This document shows positions 5,908-7,406 of a DNA stretch of 7,406 nt, one piece after another. Below the pieces are notes generated by a model, which was not told where the DNA came from, did not search any database, and saw nothing but the letters and a program-made list of their open reading frames with translations. Where the stretch lies: positions 1 through 7,406 of the forward strand of contig JARLHB010000486.1 of NCBI GenBank assembly GCA_031292465.1, written 5' to 3'. Source of the stretch: Ignavibacteriaceae bacterium (GTDB lineage: Bacteria > Bacteroidota > Ignavibacteria > Ignavibacteriales > Ignavibacteriaceae). Every line of letters begins with the position of its first letter. Position 1 is the first letter of the stretch. A program made the translations under genes and the position numbers.

Positions 5908-6217
5908 GAACGGAAAATTCCTTTTATACTTGAAATAATGTACCCCGGATAACCCCGGTATCCAATCGGGCAAAGGGATGGAAAGAGGACTAATCCTTTT
6001 TAAGAGGAAATACTATCCCAAAGTATATACTATAACTTATTTTAGTGTAATACCGTTTACTAAAGAAAAAAGATATTTCTATCTTTAAGAACACTCTATA
6101 CTGTGTAATGTAATTAGTCACAAGTTCCGTTTTCTGTTACTTAGATGACTAATATTTTCAATATTTTATTGTAATATTCGCGTAAAACTTTTAATGTAAA
6201 ATCGTTTATAGTAGGAA

Positions 6218-6246
6218 TTGCGAATCAATGAATTTAATTTTGTAAT
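6218..6246 (+). promoter_or_regulatory. Candidate promoter of the acyl-CoA synthetase gene
   Basis: TTGCGA (6218-6223, four of six) and TGTAAT (6241-6246, five of six) are separated by 17 bp. The overlapping TAATTTTG (6235-6242) exactly fits the Bacteroidota -7 element TAnnTTTG, though the TTG upstream is closer than usual for that promoter type. Either reading gives a short leader of about 15-20 nt containing AAGGA (6256-6260), 7 nt before the ATG at 6268. Confidence 0.35.
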
Positions 6247-6267
6247 CTTGAAATTAAGGAAGCATTA

Positions 6268-7406
6268 ATGGCATTATTAAAAAAGACTAAGACTATACCC
6301 GAACTTTTTCAGTTCCTTACGGAAGAATGGCACAGCGAAACGCGCAAAGTCCTTCTTATGAAAAAAGTTGAGGGTAAATTTCAGGGGATAACTTACCGCG
6401 AGGTTAAAGACGAAGTTGAAAGCTTTGCCGCCGGACTTTCTACTATGGGCGTTAAGCCGGGCGATAAAATTGCCATTATTTATTAAAACCGCCAGTAGTG
6501 GGTGTATTCGGATATGCCTGAACTTAAACTTGGCGCTGTTTATGTTCCGCTTTACCCTTCTCTTACTGCTGAGTCTGTTGAGTTTGTTTTAAACAACTCC
6601 GAATCCAGGGGAATAATTGTTTCAAACAAATTCCAGTTAAATAAAGTAAATAAGATAAAAAATAACTGCAGGCATTTAAAATTTATCATAGTGCTAAACG
6701 ATAAAGATTCAGGAAGCGATGGGAAAACAATTTTTACATTTAAGGAAGTCCAAAACAAAGGTCTGATATTTAAAGCCGACCGCCCTAATTTTCTTAAAGA
6801 GTGCAGGAGCCATATAAAAGAAAATGATTTATGCACCATCATATATACATCCGGTGTTACAGGCGAACCTAAAGGCGTAATGCTTTCACACAAAAATCTT
6901 TTAAGTATTGTAAATTCAATTTTGGAAACATACCCTATAGATGAAACCGATACTTTTTTATCATTCCTTCCCCTTTGCCATATATTCGAAAGGATGGCAT
7001 ACTATTCAAGTTTTGCAGCAGGCGGACTGGTTTGCTACGCAGAGGGTATTGAAACAGTAGCACATAATATGCTGGAAGTTCACCCGACAATTATTACTAC
7101 AGTACCCAGATTGTTTGAAAGGATTTATTCAAAAATTCTGAAGAATGTTGACTCTCAATCTCAGATTAAGCAAAGAATATTCTACGATGCAATTGAAGCT
7201 GGTAAAAAATACCATCTTGCTAAAAAAGCCGGGGACGTGTCTGTCATCTTATCTTTTAAAAATAAGATTGCAGATAAACTTGTATTTAAGACAATACGCG
7301 AGAGTATGGGCGGAAAGCTACGGTTCTTTATTTCCGGCGGCGCTATGCTTTCTCGTGAACTTGGAGAGTTTTTTGAAGCTATCGGAATAAATATTATTGA
7401 AGGTTA
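6268..7406 (+). pseudogene. Long-chain acyl-CoA synthetase (AMP-binding), two in-frame stops, 3' end beyond window
   Basis: By family, activates fatty acids with ATP to acyl-AMP and then acyl-CoA. The start at 6268 has AAGGA 7 nt upstream and gives the expected N-terminus (P-E-L-F-Q-F-L, then I-T-Y-R-E-V and G-V-K-P-G-D-K-I-A-I-I). Codon 73 is TAA (6484-6486) and codon 77 is TAG (6496-6498), where the family reads S-E-N-R-P-E-W; here Y-stop-N-R-Q-stop-W. The same frame then stays open to the edge (codon 379) with clear landmarks: G-A-V-Y-V-P-L-Y-P from 89, the ATP-binding loop YTSGVTGEPKG at 193-203 (Val197 replacing the usual Thr), LPLCHIFERM at 234-243, VPRLFERIYSKI further on, FFISGGAMLSRELGEFF from 353, and a terminal E-G before the missing G-Y-G-L-T-E-T. 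About 220 C-terminal residues are out of view. Without the stops it would look functional. A shorter product could start at GTG 6502 or ATG 6514, without the N-terminal subdomain. Recent pseudogene or sequence error are both possible. Confidence 0.85.

Larger units (their letters stand above)
5854..6267. other. Divergent intergenic regulatory region
   Basis: About 410 bp between the - strand OmpA operon and the + strand acyl-CoA synthetase gene. Besides the promoter candidates at each end, it holds two ACCCCGG units (5942-5948, 5952-5958) spaced 10 bp apart, the inverted repeat GGATA-N7-TATCC (5947-5963) overlapping them, and the 10-bp palindrome AGTATATACT (6022-6031). No open frame with coding character is seen on either strand, and 6040-6215 shows nothing. 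Confidence 0.5.

Noticed and set aside
6481..6498. Stop-codon readthrough or an alternative genetic code for TAA/TAG
   Set aside because: Five other genes in the window end in TAA and one in TGA at sensible places, so TAA is a real stop here. Two different stop codons four codons apart are also unlike known programmed readthrough sites.
6552..6893. Open frame of 113 codons on the - strand
   Set aside because: It lies wholly inside the acyl-CoA synthetase frame, whose conserved motifs are unmistakable on the + strand, and the antisense product shows no family features.
7145..7390. Open frame of 81 codons on the + strand in another frame
   Set aside because: It overlaps the part of the acyl-CoA synthetase that encodes the FFISGGAMLSRELGEFF motif in frame 1; its own product has no recognisable features.
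1..7406. CRISPR array, insertion sequence or phage attachment site
   Set aside because: No regularly spaced direct repeats, transposase-like protein, paired terminal inverted repeats or tRNA-gene duplication is visible.

Overview
The window is about two-thirds A+T and reads as a chromosomal segment from a Gram-negative bacterium with an outer membrane. Four of its seven protein genes carry lipoprotein or Sec signal peptides typical of envelope proteins, and one is an OmpA-type peptidoglycan-binding lipoprotein. The protein style (a secreted M28 peptidase, a DUF4398 plus OmpA pair, a Bacteroidota-type nucleoside hydrolase) fits the Bacteroidota/Ignavibacteriota side of the FCB group. That placement is inference from family resemblance; no rRNA or marker gene is present.

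Layout, left to right: (1) the C-terminal half of a nucleoside hydrolase on +, cut by the left edge and followed by a hairpin; (2) an AT-rich spacer of about 520 bp ending in a candidate promoter; (3) a stand-alone + strand gene for a Cys- and aromatic-rich lipoprotein with a probable concanavalin-like fold, closed by a good terminator; (4) a symmetric bidirectional terminator between convergent genes; (5) a - strand pair, an unrecognised lipoprotein followed 22 bp later by a complete secreted M28 metallopeptidase; (6) a spacer of about 480 bp with two tandem - strand hairpin terminators, the outer one a GC-rich palindrome of repeat-family type; (7) a - strand pair, a small DUF4398 lipoprotein overlapping by ATGA a DUF4398-OmpA lipoprotein; (8) a divergent regulatory spacer of about 410 bp; (9) a + strand long-chain acyl-CoA synthetase (AMP-binding) gene that runs off the right edge.

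The genes do not form one pathway. The common thread is envelope biology: OmpA/DUF4398 tethering of outer membrane to cell wall, secreted peptide hydrolysis, surface lipoproteins and fatty-acid activation. The most striking observation is in the acyl-CoA synthetase. Two in-frame stop codons (TAA at 6484-6486, TAG at 6496-6498) lie four codons apart where the family normally reads S-E-N-R-P-E-W, yet the same frame stays open and clearly family-like for the remaining 303 codons. This is either a very recent pseudogene or a localised sequence error. I found no convincing evidence of a wholly new multi-gene system, CRISPR array, insertion sequence or RNA gene.
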